DNA of 64,000 nucleotides from an uncultured Eubacteriales bacterium (GTDB taxonomy: Bacteria > Bacillota > Clostridia > Lachnospirales > Lachnospiraceae). This document shows, piece by piece, positions 26,723 through 36,120 of the stretch. Within the stretch, counting starts at the first letter, position 1; each line of letters opens with the position of its first letter. The notes below the pieces were generated by a model that was given only the letters and a program-made list of their open reading frames with translations, was not told the origin of the DNA and ran no database searches. The stretch lies in NCBI GenBank assembly GCA_951800645.1, contig CATOIK010000002.1, positions 120,738-184,737 of the forward strand, written 5' to 3'. The position numbers and the translations under genes were made by a program.

Positions 26723-28051
26723 ATGATGGGGATGGAGCAAATGTCGCTGTTTGACAGTGGAAATGTATACCAGCCGTTAGCCAGCCGGATGCGGCCGGAG
26801 TCACTGGAAGAATTTGCAGGCCAGAAGCATCTTCTAGGAAAGGGGAAGATTCTGCGGCAGCTGATCGACCAGGATCAGATTCCGTCCATGATTTTCTGGG
26901 GGCCGCCGGGAGTGGGAAAGACCACTCTGGCGTCTATCATCGCCCGCCGCACCCATGCGGAATTTATCAATTTCAGCGCAGTAACCAGCGGCATCAAGGA
27001 GATTCGGGAAGTGATGGAGCAGGCGGAGAACAGCCGCAGAATGGGGCTGAAAACCCTGGTTTTTGTAGACGAGATCCATCGTTTTAACAAGGCGCAGCAG
27101 GATGCTTTTCTGCCCTATGTGGAAAAAGGAAGCATCATTTTAATTGGAGCAACCACGGAAAATCCTTCCTTTGAGATCAATGCGGCGCTTTTATCCCGCT
27201 GCAAGGTGTTTGTGCTGCAGGCGCTGACAGCCCCGGATTTGACAGAGCTTTTGGAGAGGGCGCTGAAAAGCCCTCAGGGATTTGGGTTTCTAAGGGTGGA
27301 GATGGAGCCGGAGCTTCTGGGAATGATTGCAGAGTTTGCCAATGGAGACGCCAGAACGGCCCTTAATACTCTGGAGATGGCGGTAACCAACGGTAATATC
27401 CAGCCGGATAAAACCGTGGTGACAAAAGAAATCCTGGCCCAGTGCATCGGAAAGCGCAGCCTTATGTATGATAAGAAGGGAGAAGAACACTACAATCTGA
27501 TTTCCGCCCTTCACAAATCCATGCGGAACAGCGACCCGGATGCAGCAGTTTACTGGCTGGCACGGATGCTGGAAGCAGGTGAAGACCCTCTTTACATAGC
27601 CAGGCGGCTGGTGCGGTTTGCCAGCGAGGACATCGGTATGGCAGATGTTCATGCGCTGCCTCTTACCATTGCAGCTTATCAGGCCTGTCATTTTCTGGGG
27701 ATGCCGGAGTGTAATGTTCATTTGAGCCATGCGGTCATCTATCTGTCCATGGCGAATAAGACGAATTCTGCCTATATGGCTTATGAGAAGGCTAAGCTGG
27801 ACGCTGTCCGGATGCTGGCGGAGCCGGTGCCTCTCCAGATTCGGAATGCGCCTACAGAACTGATGAAAGAACTCCACTATGGAGAGAACTATGTGTATGC
27901 CCATGATACACAGGAAAAGATGGCCCGGATGCAGTGCCTTCCGGATGCAGTCAGGGACCGGGTGTACTATGAACCCGGCGTCCAGGGGGAAGAAGCAGCA
28001 GTAAAAGAAAAGCTGGAAGCGGTAAAACGCTGGAAGAGCCAGGAAAAATAA
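26723..28051 (+). CDS. rarA: Replication-associated recombination protein RarA (MgsA)
   Basis: 442-aa AAA+ ATPase related to clamp loaders that acts at stalled replication forks. Walker A is GPPGVGKTT (about 58-66), Walker B is VFVDEIHRF, sensor 1 is GATTENPSFEINAALLSR, and the C-terminal tetramerisation region has the typical EDIGMADVHALPLTIAAY. ATG 26723 follows GGAGG; ATG 26726 is an equal alternative. The HicB-like gene follows 20 nt later, probably in the same transcript. Confidence 0.95.
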   Translation: MMGMEQMSLFDSGNVYQPLASRMRPESLEEFAGQKHLLGKGKILRQLIDQDQIPSMIFWGPPGVGKTTLASIIARRTHAEFINFSAVTSGIKEIREVMEQAENSRRMGLKTLVFVDEIHRFNKAQQDAFLPYVEKGSIILIGATTENPSFEINAALLSRCKVFVLQALTAPDLTELLERALKSPQGFGFLRVEMEPELLGMIAEFANGDARTALNTLEMAVTNGNIQPDKTVVTKEILAQCIGKRSLMYDKKGEEHYNLISALHKSMRNSDPDAAVYWLARMLEAGEDPLYIARRLVRFASEDIGMADVHALPLTIAAYQACHFLGMPECNVHLSHAVIYLSMANKTNSAYMAYEKAKLDAVRMLAEPVPLQIRNAPTELMKELHYGENYVYAHDTQEKMARMQCLPDAVRDRVYYEPGVQGEEAAVKEKLEAVKRWKSQEK

Positions 28052-28071
28052 AGTTAAGGAGATTTAAGGAT

Positions 28072-28347
28072 ATGACATTTACTTACCCGGCGGTATTTAC
28101 GCCCCACAAAGACGATAACGGTTATCACGCCTATTTTCCGGATTTAGAGTGCTGCGAGGCAGACGGCCCGGATTTAGAGGACGCTCTGGAAAATGCCAGA
28201 GAGGCAGCTTACAACTGGCTGTGGCTGGAGTATGAGGAAGGGGGAGACTTCCCGGCTCAGACCCACTCCGAGGACATGGAACTGGAAGAAGGAAGCTTTG
28301 TCCGCAATATTATGGTGCGGATTAAGCTGCTGCCGGACTGCGACTAA
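28072..28347 (+). CDS. HicB-like family protein, no HicA partner
   Basis: 91 aa. The N-terminal fold begins with YPAVFTPHKDDNGYHAYFPD and LEDALENAREA, the partial RNase H-like HicB fold. There is no C-terminal DNA-binding domain and no HicA toxin on either side, so it is an orphan and may not be an antitoxin. Short spacing to rarA suggests cotranscription. A terminator follows. Confidence 0.75.
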   Translation: MTFTYPAVFTPHKDDNGYHAYFPDLECCEADGPDLEDALENAREAAYNWLWLEYEEGGDFPAQTHSEDMELEEGSFVRNIMVRIKLLPDCD

Positions 28348-28392
28348 GAAAGTAAGTTGCAAATAAAATTAGGAAATAAAATAGGAAATCAG

Positions 28393-28420
28393 AAAAATCC
28401 CGGGAATCCTCCGGGATTTT
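28393..28420 (+). terminator. Intrinsic terminator after HicB-like gene
   Basis: AAATCCCGGGAATCCTCCGG hairpin (28395 onward) ending in GGGATTTT. Confidence 0.8.
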
Positions 28421-28423
28421 GTC

Positions 28424-28457
28424 TTGACTGCTGATAATATCAGTGATATAATCACTA
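28424..28457 (+). promoter_or_regulatory. Promoter with overlapping palindromic operator
   Basis: TTGACT (28424-28429), 17-nt spacer, TATAAT (28447-28452). The -10 is embedded in AGTGATATAATCACT (28443-28457), a 6-bp inverted repeat around ATA, well placed for a repressor. Confidence 0.7.
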
Positions 28458-28548
28458 ATAAGATTAACGATGCCGAAGGCCATAAAAAGCTTTTGGGGAG
28501 GCATTGGGGATGCAGTTTTAGGACAGATCAACCAAGGAGGAGAAGGAA

Positions 28549-29847
28549 ATGGAGAGAACAGACAACCGTTATACCACTTATGTGCAGATTTTAAAAGAGG
28601 AGCTGGTTCCGGCTATGGGGTGCACAGAGCCAATCGCTATCGCTTATGCGGCGGCCAAGGCAAGAGAGGTTCTGGGGGCGGAACCGGATAAGGTGAACAT
28701 CGGCGTCAGCGACAACATCGTTAAAAATGTAAAAAGCGTAGTGGTGCCAAACACTGATGGCATGAAGGGAATTGAGGCGGCGGCAGTGGCCGGCATTGTA
28801 GGCGGTCAGGCGGATCTGCAGCTGGAAGTGATCTCTCAGGTGACAGCGCAGCAGAAAGCGGAAATGCGGGCCTTTTTAGAGCAGGTCCCTGTAAAGGTAA
28901 AACAGCTGGACACCGGCATTATTTTTGATATTATTGTCACGCTGTTTAAGGGCGGGGATTCTGCCACTGTGCGGATCAGCCAGTATCATACCAACATTAC
29001 ATATGTGGAGAAAAACGGCACGGTTCTGTTTGCGGCCGAGGAGCAGCCGGCAGGCTGCAGCGAAGGCGAGCAGAAGGAAACCGGTCTTGCGGACAAAAAT
29101 CTGCTGAACATTCAGGACATTATTGAATTTGCAGACACCTGCGACCTGGAGGATGTAAAGCCTGTTCTGGATGTGCAGATTCAGTATAATACGCTGATTT
29201 CCGAGGAAGGGCTGTTGGGAGACTATGGCGCCAATGTAGGCTCCACCATGTTAAAGGCCTACGGCAGCAACATCGAAAACCGGGCGGCAGCCAAGGCGGC
29301 TGCCGGTTCCGACGCCCGCATGAGCGGCTGCGAGCTTCCGGTTATCATCAATTCCGGCTCCGGAAACCAGGGCATGACCGTGTCTGTTCCGGTGATTGAG
29401 TATGCCAAGGAACTGAATGTGCCCAAGGAAAAGCTGTATCGGGCGCTGGTAATTTCCAATCTGATCGCAGTCCATGAGAAAGCCGGCATCGGCAGACTGT
29501 CTGCCTACTGCGGAGCTGTCAGCGCCGGATGCGCAGCCGGATGCGGCATTGCCTATTTATACGGCGGAGGCTATGAGGCCATTGCCCATACTCTGGTAAA
29601 TTCTCTGGCGATTGTGTCCGGAATTATCTGCGATGGGGCCAAGCCATCCTGCGCCGCTAAGATCGCTTCCAGCGTTCAGGCGGGAATCATGGGCTACCAT
29701 ATGTACCAGAACGGCCAGGAATTTAAGGCGGGAGACGGCATCGTCAGCAATGGCGTAGAAGCCACCATCAAAAATGTAGGCCGCCTGGGCCGGGACGGCA
29801 TGCGCCTGACAGATAAAGAGATCGTGAAGATCATGATGGCGCAGTGA
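28549..29847 (+). CDS. L-cysteine desulfidase / serine dehydratase-alpha family protein (UPF0597, CyuA-like)
   Basis: 432 aa. Family cysteines are visible: GCTEP near residue 24, SAGCAAGCGIAYLYGG, and the C-terminal ICDGAKPSCAAK, which are expected to bind an Fe-S cluster. Characterised members split L-cysteine to pyruvate, ammonia and sulfide or handle related beta-eliminations. Preceded by a strong promoter with a palindrome over the -10, suggesting substrate-responsive repression. Substrate (cysteine or serine) is not decided by sequence. Confidence 0.85.
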   Translation: MERTDNRYTTYVQILKEELVPAMGCTEPIAIAYAAAKAREVLGAEPDKVNIGVSDNIVKNVKSVVVPNTDGMKGIEAAAVAGIVGGQADLQLEVISQVTAQQKAEMRAFLEQVPVKVKQLDTGIIFDIIVTLFKGGDSATVRISQYHTNITYVEKNGTVLFAAEEQPAGCSEGEQKETGLADKNLLNIQDIIEFADTCDLEDVKPVLDVQIQYNTLISEEGLLGDYGANVGSTMLKAYGSNIENRAAAKAAAGSDARMSGCELPVIINSGSGNQGMTVSVPVIEYAKELNVPKEKLYRALVISNLIAVHEKAGIGRLSAYCGAVSAGCAAGCGIAYLYGGGYEAIAHTLVNSLAIVSGIICDGAKPSCAAKIASSVQAGIMGYHMYQNGQEFKAGDGIVSNGVEATIKNVGRLGRDGMRLTDKEIVKIMMAQ

Positions 29848-29863
29848 CAGGCTTTGAAATGTC

Positions 29864-29892
29864 TTGACAACTTCCTGCAAATGGCGTAGAAT
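29864..29892 (+). promoter_or_regulatory. Consensus promoter of the proS leader
   Basis: TTGACA (29864-29869), 17-nt spacer, TAGAAT (29887-29892). Confidence 0.85.
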
Positions 29893-29899
29893 CTAGCTT

Positions 29900-30197
29900 A
29901 CGGAGTATTTCCGATATAGGAAAAAGACAGTGAACGGGAATAGTAAGCGAACCATACACAGACAGAGAGAGAATCATTTGGTGGAAGATTCTGGGGTGTC
30001 CCTGGCGTCTGAACCGGCCCGGGAGTCCTGCAGCGAACTGCAGCGTAGATTCCGGCGTTAACGGAGAACAAGCGAGTTTTTGCGGGGAAATTCCGGCAGA
30101 AACTAATTAGGGTGGTACCGCCGAATTTATCTGGTCATTCGGTCCCTTGCCGCAATCTGAAAAGGTTGCGGCATGGGATCGGGTGGCCTTTTTTTCA
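29900..30197 (+). ncRNA. T-box leader (proline)
   Basis: Stem I landmarks (GGGAATAGTA near 29937, the AGAGAGA segment), a candidate specifier region TGAACCGG in which CCG would read as proline, and the conserved T-box AGGGTGGTACCGC at 30109-30121. A strong terminator hairpin (GCCGCAAT...GTTGCGGC) with a T7 run closes it at 30140-30197. Uncharged tRNA should stabilise the antiterminator and switch on proS. The specifier call leans on the downstream gene. Confidence 0.9.
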
Positions 30198-30215
30198 TAG
30201 GAAAGTTCGCCCTAT

Positions 30216-30267
30216 GAAACAAAAACGCTCCGCGGATGCGCACTTCGCGCTTAAGGAAAATGTCTGC
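30216..30267 (-). repeat. Dispersed 52-53-bp repeat, copy 2 (inverted)
   Basis: Reverse complement of 22234-22286 with one deletion. Lies between the T-box terminator and proS, in the mRNA leader. Confidence 0.7.
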
Positions 30268-30353
30268 TGACGCAGACGCGCTCCGGCGCGGGAGTCCGGC
30301 GAACCGGACAATTTTTTTAACAAACAATCATTTTAAGAAAAAGGAGAACAATC

Positions 30354-31787
30354 ATGGCAAAGGATAAGAAACTTGTAGAAGCCATCACATCCATGGATGT
30401 GGATTTTGCCCAGTGGTACACGGATGTGGTGAAGAAAGCGGAGCTTTGTGACTACGCCAGCGTAAAAGGCTGTATGGTAATTAAGCCAGACGGCTATGCT
30501 ATCTGGGAGAACATCCAGAGCGAACTGGACCGCCGCTTTAAGGAGACCGGTGTGCAGAATGTATACATGCCTCTGTTTATTCCGGAGAGTCTGCTTCAGA
30601 AGGAGAAGGATCATGTGGAAGGCTTTGCGCCGGAGGTAGCCTGGGTAACCCACGGCGGCCTGGAACCGCTGCAGGAGCGTATGTGCGTGCGCCCCACTTC
30701 CGAAACCCTGTTCTGTGACTTCTATGCAAAGGACATCCATTCTTACCGGGATTTGCCCAAGGTATACAACCAGTGGTGTTCCGTTGTGCGCTGGGAGAAA
30801 ACCACCCGGCCCTTCCTTCGCTCCAGAGAATTTTTGTGGCAGGAGGGCCATACCGCTCATGCGACTGCAGAAGAAGCAGAGGAGCGGACCATCCAGATGC
30901 TGAATCTGTATGCAGATTTCTGTGAAGAAGTGCTGGCTATGCCGGTAGTCCGGGGACAGAAGACCGATAAGGAGAAATTTGCAGGTGCAGAGGCAACCTA
31001 CACCATCGAGGCTCTGATGCATGATGGCAAGGCGCTTCAGTCCGGCACCAGCCACAACTTCGGAGACGGCTTTGCAAAAGCATTTGAGATTCAGTACGCA
31101 GCAAAGGACAATTCCCTTCAGTATGTTCATCAGACTTCCTGGGGTATGACTACTCGTTTGATTGGCGCTATCATCATGGTACATGGCGATGACAACGGCC
31201 TGGTGCTGCCGCCCAGGATCGCGCCTACTCAGGTGGTGATCGTTCCGGTTCAGCAGCAGAAGGAAGGGGTTCTGGATAAGGCTTATGAGCTGCGGGATGT
31301 GCTGTCTGGCTTTAAGGTAAAGGTAGATGATACCGATAAAAGCCCTGGCTGGAAGTTCTCCGAGTCCGAGATGCGGGGAATTCCGGTTCGTATTGAGATT
31401 GGGCCGAGAGACATCGCTAACAATGAGGCTGTGTTAGTGCGCCGTGATACCCACGAGAAGATGACCGTTTCTTTAGATGAGATTGCAGAGAAGACAGGAG
31501 AACTTCTGGATACGATCCAGCACGATATGCTGGAGCGGGCCAGAGCACACCGGGACGCTCACACTTATGTGGCAGCTACCTACGATGAGTTCGTGCAGAC
31601 CATCAACGAGAAGCCAGGCTTTGTAAAGGCCATGTGGTGCGGCTGCAGGGAGTGTGAGGACAAAATTAAAGAAGACACTGCAGCAACCTCCCGCTGCATG
31701 CCGTTTGCTCAGGAGCAGCTTTCCGACAAGTGCGTATGCTGCGGAAAACCGGCCAGGAAAATGGTTTACTGGGGCCGCGCATACTAA
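30354..31787 (+). CDS. proS: Prolyl-tRNA synthetase (short, archaeal/eukaryote-like ProS)
   Basis: 477-aa class II aminoacyl-tRNA synthetase that charges tRNA-Pro. Motif 2 is in [20 protein letters not shown], motif 3 in the [20 protein letters not shown] segment; there is no inserted editing domain, as in the ProS type 3 form. The C-terminus has a zinc-binding-like Cys set (CGCREC ... CVCC). Controlled by the T-box upstream. Followed 18 nt later by cca. Confidence 0.95.
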   Translation: MAKDKKLVEAITSMDVDFAQWYTDVVKKAELCDYASVKGCMVIKPDGYAIWENIQSELDRRFKETGVQNVYMPLFIPESLLQKEKDHVEGFAPEVAWVTHGGLEPLQERMCVRPTSETLFCDFYAKDIHSYRDLPKVYNQWCSVVRWEKTTRPFLRSREFLWQEGHTAHATAEEAEERTIQMLNLYADFCEEVLAMPVVRGQKTDKEKFAGAEATYTIEALMHDGKALQSGTSHNFGDGFAKAFEIQYAAKDNSLQYVHQTSWGMTTRLIGAIIMVHGDDNGLVLPPRIAPTQVVIVPVQQQKEGVLDKAYELRDVLSGFKVKVDDTDKSPGWKFSESEMRGIPVRIEIGPRDIANNEAVLVRRDTHEKMTVSLDEIAEKTGELLDTIQHDMLERARAHRDAHTYVAATYDEFVQTINEKPGFVKAMWCGCRECEDKIKEDTAATSRCMPFAQEQLSDKCVCCGKPARKMVYWGRAY

Positions 31788-31805
31788 AGAAGGAATGAGC
31801 TTATT

Positions 31806-32987
31806 ATGCAAATTCAGATTCCCACCCAGGTGGAGCATATCATTAAAATATTAAACAGAGACGGCTACGAGGCCTACGCCGTAGGCGGCTGCGTCCGGGA
31901 TACCTTGCTGGGCCGCAGTCCGGAGGACTGGGACATTACCACCTCCGCTAAGCCGGAGCAGGTGAAGGCCCTGTTTCACAGAACCATTGACACCGGAATC
32001 CAGCATGGCACTGTAACGGTTATGATGGGCGGCGTTGGCTACGAGGTAACCACCTATCGCATTGATGGAGAGTACGAGGACGGCCGTCATCCCAAGCAGG
32101 TAGAGTTTACCTCCAATTTGCTGGAAGATTTAAAGCGCCGGGATTTTACCATCAATGCTATGGCTTACAGCCACGAAACCGGCATTGTAGACGCCTTTGG
32201 CGGCATGGAGGATTTGAAAAACCGGATTATTCGATGCGTGGGAGACCCTGTGGAGCGCTTTACCGAGGATGCCCTGCGGATTCTGCGGGCCATTCGCTTT
32301 TCTGCCCAGTTGGATTTTCAGGTGGAGCAGGAAACCTGGAACGCCATCGGAATGATTGGGCCGAATCTTAGAAAGGTCAGCCGGGAGCGGGTGCAGATGG
32401 AGCTGACCAAGCTTCTTTGCTCCGGTCATCCGGAGCGGATCAGCCAGGTTTACGAGACTGGCGTCAGTCCGTATGTGTCGGCGGAGTTTGCCGCCCTGCC
32501 CTGGAAAGAAGCAGAGATTCCGGTATCCCTTTCCCCTATAAAATATGTCCGCTGGGCCGGATTTCTGCGCTGTGGCAGGGACGCCCAGAAGGCGGTGCAG
32601 ATTTTAAAAGATTTAAAACTGGACAACGATACTATCGGCAGAGTGAAAACGCTGGTAGCCTGGTCCGGAAAAGAACTGGAGCCGGAACCGGCCCAGGTGC
32701 GCCGGGCCATGAGCCGGATGGAACCGGAGGTCTGGGACGCACTGATGGATTTAAACGGTTACAGCCTGGAAATCCGGAAGCTGACAGACCAGATCCGCCG
32801 GTCAGGAGACTGTCTGGATTTAAAGCACCTGGCAGTGAAGGGCCAGGATTTGATTGCAGCAGGCGTAAAGCCAGGAAAAATGCTGGGAGAAATCCTGAAC
32901 CGGATGTTGGATGAAGTATTGGAACATCCGGAAAAAAATAAAAAAGAGCTCCTTTTGAAAGAATTTGAAGGACTCTGGCTTTCCTAG
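31806..32987 (+). CDS. cca: CCA tRNA nucleotidyltransferase
   Basis: 393 aa. Adds or repairs the 3' CCA of tRNA. The class II signature is YAVGGCVRDTLLGRSPEDWD (residues 20-39) with the metal-binding DWDITT, then RRDFTINAMAY and the RFTEDALRILRAIRFSAQL segment. Probably cotranscribed with proS, a sensible pairing of two tRNA 3'-end functions. Followed by a terminator. Confidence 0.94.
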   Translation: MQIQIPTQVEHIIKILNRDGYEAYAVGGCVRDTLLGRSPEDWDITTSAKPEQVKALFHRTIDTGIQHGTVTVMMGGVGYEVTTYRIDGEYEDGRHPKQVEFTSNLLEDLKRRDFTINAMAYSHETGIVDAFGGMEDLKNRIIRCVGDPVERFTEDALRILRAIRFSAQLDFQVEQETWNAIGMIGPNLRKVSRERVQMELTKLLCSGHPERISQVYETGVSPYVSAEFAALPWKEAEIPVSLSPIKYVRWAGFLRCGRDAQKAVQILKDLKLDNDTIGRVKTLVAWSGKELEPEPAQVRRAMSRMEPEVWDALMDLNGYSLEIRKLTDQIRRSGDCLDLKHLAVKGQDLIAAGVKPGKMLGEILNRMLDEVLEHPEKNKKELLLKEFEGLWLS

Positions 32988-33021
32988 CTGCAGTATTCCA
33001 TTTTTCATATTATGTAGTTTT

Positions 33022-33062
33022 CAGCGGGGAACCCTTTCTTGTGGTTCCCCGGCCCATTTTTC
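33022..33062 (+). terminator. Intrinsic terminator after cca
   Basis: CGGGGAACC (33025-33033) / GGTTCCCCG (33043-33051) then CCCATTTTT. Confidence 0.8.
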
Positions 33063-33293
33063 GGGCATTCTATGGACTGTGATCCATAATTCATTTTTTC
33101 GGATTCGTTTCCACAACAGCTGCATTTAAAGAGGATGTATTTTTATGGAACAGGTGCAGAGACTAAAGGAACAAGGGGCGAAGGAATTTAGGTGATGGTG
33201 CAGAGTATATCTGTGCATGAAATCAATCTCCCCTTCATACTCTGGAAGTAGCTGACAGCCATGGACTGGCAGACTCAGAGTGGAGGGGATAGG

Positions 33294-34304
33294 GTGAACG
33301 ACAGTTATCTGGAAGTATTGGAGCAGTATGATGGGGAATTTGCAGGCGTCCGGCGGGGCCGGGGAGCCTGGATCTGTGAATGGTCTGACGGAGTAAAGGT
33401 GCTAAAGGAGTACCGGGGCACTTTGAAGCGGCTGGAGTTTGAGGAGCAGGTGCTGGGGCAGCTGCGGGAGAACGGCGGTATTCAGGTGGATCAGTATGTC
33501 CGGAACCGGGAAGGAGAGCTTCTCACTGCTGCGCCGGATGGGACAAAATATATTTTAAAAGACTGGTTTTTAAACCGGGAATGCAGCTTGAAGGACAGTT
33601 GGGAGGTGTTGACTGCAGTAAGCAGGATTGCCGGCCTGCACAAGGCGTTTCGGCAAATTCCCTGGCAGGAGGAATGGGCTATGGGTTCCAGCCTGCCGCC
33701 AAAGCTGGATGAGGAAATGCAGCGCCACAGCCGGGAGATGAAAAGGGCCAGGAACTTCATCCGGGGTAAACGAAAGAAAAATGAGTTTGAACTGTGCGTG
33801 ATAAAGCATTTTGACGATTACTATGAGCAGGCCCTGGCGGCCCAGAGCGGCCTGGCCCAGTTAGCGCCGCAGCAGCCCGGCCTGGCTCACCCGGGCCACG
33901 CCGGACACAGCCAGCAACCTTACTTCCTCTGCCATGGCGACTTGGACCAGCACCATGTGCTGATTGGGGATCAGGACATGGCATTTATTGAGTTCAATCA
34001 GATGCACCTGGGACAGCAGATGACAGATCTGTACCGGTTCATGCGGAAGGTAATGGAAAAGTACGGCTGGAACGAGCGTCTGGGGGCGTCCATGATGGAA
34101 AGCTATGACCGGGTGCTGCCTATTAGCGGGGAAGACAGGAAAACTTTGTACTGCCTGTTTCTCTATCCGGAGAAATACTGGAAACAGCTAAATTACTATT
34201 TTAACGCCAACAAGGCCTGGGTGCCGGATAAAAATGTAGAGAAATTAAAAAGCATGGAAGAACAGGAGGCGGCCAGAAAGCGTTTCCTGGCAGAAATCTG
34301 CTGA
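33294..34304 (+). CDS. cotS: CotS/YutH-type spore coat protein with kinase-like fold
   Basis: 336 aa, related to CotS-family proteins that share the aminoglycoside phosphotransferase fold. The N-lobe begins DGEFAGVRRGRGAWICEW; the catalytic-loop equivalent is LCHGDLDQHHVL and the metal site equivalent is IEFNQ (usually a DF/D motif), so catalysis is doubtful. A Gln/Ala/Pro/His-rich low-complexity insertion (about 193-215) precedes the loop. GTG 33294 follows GGAGGGG; an upstream in-frame ATG (33261) has no site. Coat role is by family resemblance. Confidence 0.75.
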   Translation: MNDSYLEVLEQYDGEFAGVRRGRGAWICEWSDGVKVLKEYRGTLKRLEFEEQVLGQLRENGGIQVDQYVRNREGELLTAAPDGTKYILKDWFLNRECSLKDSWEVLTAVSRIAGLHKAFRQIPWQEEWAMGSSLPPKLDEEMQRHSREMKRARNFIRGKRKKNEFELCVIKHFDDYYEQALAAQSGLAQLAPQQPGLAHPGHAGHSQQPYFLCHGDLDQHHVLIGDQDMAFIEFNQMHLGQQMTDLYRFMRKVMEKYGWNERLGASMMESYDRVLPISGEDRKTLYCLFLYPEKYWKQLNYYFNANKAWVPDKNVEKLKSMEEQEAARKRFLAEIC

Positions 34305-34336
34305 TGTCCCGGCAACTGTATACATGGCCTATATAA

Positions 34337-34365
34337 TTGACAGAGGTTTTAAAAAAGTGTATATT
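34337..34365 (+). promoter_or_regulatory. Promoter of phosphosugar mutase gene
   Basis: TTGACA (34337-34342), 17-nt spacer, TATATT (34360-34365). Confidence 0.8.
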
Positions 34366-34422
34366 TAGAGAAAGAAAAAGCGTGCCTGGCACAGCTTTAA
34401 ATAACGGAAGCGGGGGATTATT

Positions 34423-36105
34423 ATGTATCTGGATGATTACAAACGGTGGCTTTCTGCAGATTTGGAAGATGCAGATTTAAAGCCGGAACTGGCAAGGATT
34501 GAAGGAAACGATGATGAGATCAAAGACCGTTTTGCAGTAGCCTTAAAGTTTGGTACTGCCGGACTGCGGGGCGTGTTAGGCGCAGGAACCAACCGCATGA
34601 ACATTCATGTAGTGCGCCAGGCCACTCAGGGACTGGCTAACTGGGTAAAGACCCAGGGCGGCAATCAGACCGTAGCCATCAGTTACGACAGCCGCTTAAA
34701 GAGTGACGTATTTGCAAAGACTGCAGCCGGTGTGCTGGCCGCCAACGGAATTAAGGTGCGTATTTATGATGCCCTGATGCCGGTGCCCGCCCTTTCCTTT
34801 GCAACCCGTTATTATCAGTGCAATGCGGGCATCATGGTAACGGCGTCCCATAACCCGGCCAAGTATAACGGCTATAAGGCCTACGGCCCGGACGGCTGCC
34901 AGATGACAGATGATGCAGCCGCTATCGTTTACGATGAAATTTTAAAGACAGATGTATTAAACGGTGCAAAGCACATCTCCTTTGCTGAGGGCGTGGAAAA
35001 CGGCCTGATTCGCTTTGTAGGAGACGACTGCAAGAAAGCATTCTATGAGGCTATTGAGGCACGCCAGGTTCGTCCGGGTCTGTGCAGCACCGCAGGACTG
35101 AAGCTGGTCTACAGCCCCTTAAACGGTTCCGGCCTGGTTCCGGTTACCACTGTTTTGAACGATATTGGCATTACGGACATTACCATCGTTCCGGAGCAGG
35201 AGTATCCCAATGGCTACTTTACTACCTGCAGCTACCCCAATCCGGAAATTTTTGAGGCTCTGGAACTGGGGCTTAAGCTGGCAAAGGAGACAGACGCAGA
35301 CCTGATGCTGGCTACAGATCCGGACGCAGACCGGGTAGGCATCGCCATGAAATGCCCGGACGGCTCCTACGAGCTGGTAAGCGGAAACGAGATGGGCGCT
35401 CTGCTGCTGGATTACATCTGTGCAGGCCGCATTGAGAAAGGCACTATGCCGAAAAATCCAGTAGTAGTGAAATCCATTGTTTCCACTCCGCTGGCAGACG
35501 CCATTGCAGAGCACTACGGCGTAGAGATGCGGAATGTGCTGACTGGATTTAAGTGGATTGGAGACCAGATTGCAGGTCTGGAGGCAGCAGGAGAGACAGA
35601 CCGCTTCATCTTCGGCTTTGAGGAAAGCTATGGCTACCTGGCAGGCCCCTATGTGCGGGATAAGGACGCGGTTATCGGCTCTATGCTTATCTGTGAGATG
35701 GCTGCTTACTACCGCAGCATTGGAAGCTCTATCAAGCAGCGTCTGGAAGAGATTTACACTCAGTACGGCCGTTATTTAAATAAGGTAGACAGCTTTGAGT
35801 TCCCCGGCTTAACCGGCATGGACAAGATGGCAGGCATCATGCAGAACCTTCGCCAGAACCCGCCGGCAGAGTTTGCAGGCTATAAAGTGGTAAAGACCAC
35901 AGACTATCAGAAGCCTGAGGAGACCGGGCTTCCGGCTGCTAATGTGCTGATTTACACTCTGGAAGGCGGAGCAACCGTAGTGGTTCGTCCGTCCGGCACA
36001 GAGCCTAAGATTAAAACCTACTTTACCACCCTGGGCAGGGATTTGGCCGAAGCCCAGGCACAGAAAGACAAGCTGGCAGAGGCATTAAAGCCGATTCTGG
36101 CATAA
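34423..36105 (+). CDS. pgcA: Phospho-sugar mutase (phosphoglucomutase/phosphomannomutase)
   Basis: 560-aa alpha-D-phosphohexomutase that interconverts hexose-1- and 6-phosphates, feeding glycan precursors. Catalytic Ser loop TASHNP (about 140-145), metal loop ATDPDADRVG, sugar loop FGFEESYGYL, and phosphate loop RPSGTEPKIK are all intact. N-terminal KFGTAGLRGVLGAGTNRMN is typical of the PgcA type. It sits 15 nt before the O-antigen-ligase-like gene, so the two are likely one transcript for surface glycan supply. Confidence 0.92.
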   Translation: MYLDDYKRWLSADLEDADLKPELARIEGNDDEIKDRFAVALKFGTAGLRGVLGAGTNRMNIHVVRQATQGLANWVKTQGGNQTVAISYDSRLKSDVFAKTAAGVLAANGIKVRIYDALMPVPALSFATRYYQCNAGIMVTASHNPAKYNGYKAYGPDGCQMTDDAAAIVYDEILKTDVLNGAKHISFAEGVENGLIRFVGDDCKKAFYEAIEARQVRPGLCSTAGLKLVYSPLNGSGLVPVTTVLNDIGITDITIVPEQEYPNGYFTTCSYPNPEIFEALELGLKLAKETDADLMLATDPDADRVGIAMKCPDGSYELVSGNEMGALLLDYICAGRIEKGTMPKNPVVVKSIVSTPLADAIAEHYGVEMRNVLTGFKWIGDQIAGLEAAGETDRFIFGFEESYGYLAGPYVRDKDAVIGSMLICEMAAYYRSIGSSIKQRLEEIYTQYGRYLNKVDSFEFPGLTGMDKMAGIMQNLRQNPPAEFAGYKVVKTTDYQKPEETGLPAANVLIYTLEGGATVVVRPSGTEPKIKTYFTTLGRDLAEAQAQKDKLAEALKPILA

Positions 36106-36120
36106 TCAGGAGACAGTTAA

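Noticed and set aside
28072..28347. HicAB toxin-antitoxin system
   Set aside because: No HicA-like gene on either side and no DNA-binding domain.
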